DNA of 64,000 nucleotides, from the NCBI GenBank assembly GCA_051967755.1, contig JBQDYD010000006.1, forward strand, positions 57,722 through 121,721. The letters run 5' to 3'. Source of the DNA: UBA1672 sp051967755. GTDB lineage: Bacteria > Pseudomonadota > Alphaproteobacteria > Micavibrionales > Micavibrionaceae. Below are positions 63,915 through 64,000 of the stretch, in pieces. The translations under genes were made by a program, and so were the position numbers. The stretch's first letter is position 1. Each line of letters begins with the position of its first letter. The notes beneath the pieces are model-generated. The model searched no databases. It saw only the letters and a list, made by a program, of their open reading frames with translations, and was not told where the DNA came from.

Positions 63915-64000
63915 TTATTCGACGATTTTAGAAACAACACCGGCGCCGACTGTACGGCCACCTTCGCGGATCGCGAAACGAAGACCTTCGTTCATCGCAA
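63915..64000 (-). CDS. tuf: Elongation factor Tu, C-terminal fragment at window edge
   Basis: The last 28 codons read NEGLRFAIREGGRTVGAGVVSKIVE and a TAA at 63917-63915. This is the near-invariant EF-Tu C-terminus, which delivers aminoacyl-tRNA to the ribosome. The rest of the gene lies outside the window. Confidence 0.95.
   Translation of the reverse strand, partial: AMNEGLRFAIREGGRTVGAGVVSKIVE

Noticed and set aside
1..64000. CRISPR arrays, insertion sequences, rRNA genes
   Set aside because: I saw no repeat-spacer pattern, no transposase and no rRNA signature on either strand.

Overview
The window is a gene-dense bacterial chromosome segment of moderate GC content. Operon packing is tight, with many 1-30 bp overlaps. 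It carries two tRNA genes, no rRNA, no insertion sequence and no CRISPR array. Several features point to an alphaproteobacterium, perhaps near Micavibrionales or Rhodospirillales: the EF-hand / ECF sigma / metal-sensor operon, the divergent anmK-tyrS pair, the elongator tRNA-Met type and the protein sequences generally. That placement is an inference from protein character, not a computed phylogeny.

Layout: 1-1.7 kb is a CnrH/Y/X-like ECF sigma operon (EF-hand protein, sigma factor, small membrane anti-sigma candidate, periplasmic metal-sensor-like protein cut by the window edge). 1.8-6.3 kb has an AMIN-domain lipoprotein, a WecA-type glycosyl-1-phosphate transferase, a solitary Flp pilin and a split mnmC (mnmD plus the FAD domain). 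6.4-11.1 kb has a Dcp peptidase, a CtlX-type hydrolase and a Sel1-repeat protein. 11.3-13.3 kb holds gmd-fcl for GDP-L-fucose. 13.5-20.5 kb has a sterol-desaturase-family hydroxylase, Sua5/TsaC, a DEDD exonuclease, AnmK, TyrS and an EamA transporter. 20.5-28.7 kb has a large AsmA/YhdP-like protein, Bcp, a cysteine desulfurase with ferredoxin, a P-loop protein and a LOG-like protein. 28.8-34.3 kb has a methyltransferase, an isochorismatase-like hydrolase, NADP-isocitrate dehydrogenase and a glycosyltransferase. 34.5-43.2 kb has a response regulator, MnmA, tRNA-Met, PurU, a lysozyme-fold protein, a glycosyltransferase, a Kef-type antiporter and tRNA-Gln. 43.5-46.8 kb has a CHASE-PAS histidine kinase with its receiver, and a MipA porin-like protein.

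The most interesting parts are two. At 46.9-49.1 kb a polyamine operon (SpeD-like paralogue, SpeE, canonical SpeD) follows a strong promoter and a leader of about 290 nt. The leader contains a 17-codon peptide gene and a hairpin that buries the ribosome binding site of the first gene. That first SpeD paralogue keeps the Ser/His/Cys catalytic spacing but has lost the Glu of the cleavage site, so it may decarboxylate another substrate. At 53.3-56.7 kb an 1119-residue protein with no obvious annotation proves on reading to be a highly divergent phosphoenolpyruvate carboxylase homologue. It keeps several active-site residues and has lost others.

The right end carries a fused ResB-CcsA cytochrome c synthase, secE-nusG, and a glycine cleavage operon (gcvT-gcvH-unknown-gcvPA-unknown membrane protein-gcvPB) lying between secE and the 3' end of tuf. 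Four genes modify tRNA (mnmA, mnmC domain, mnmD, sua5). Several others feed one-carbon and polyamine metabolism (gcv genes, purU, spe genes).
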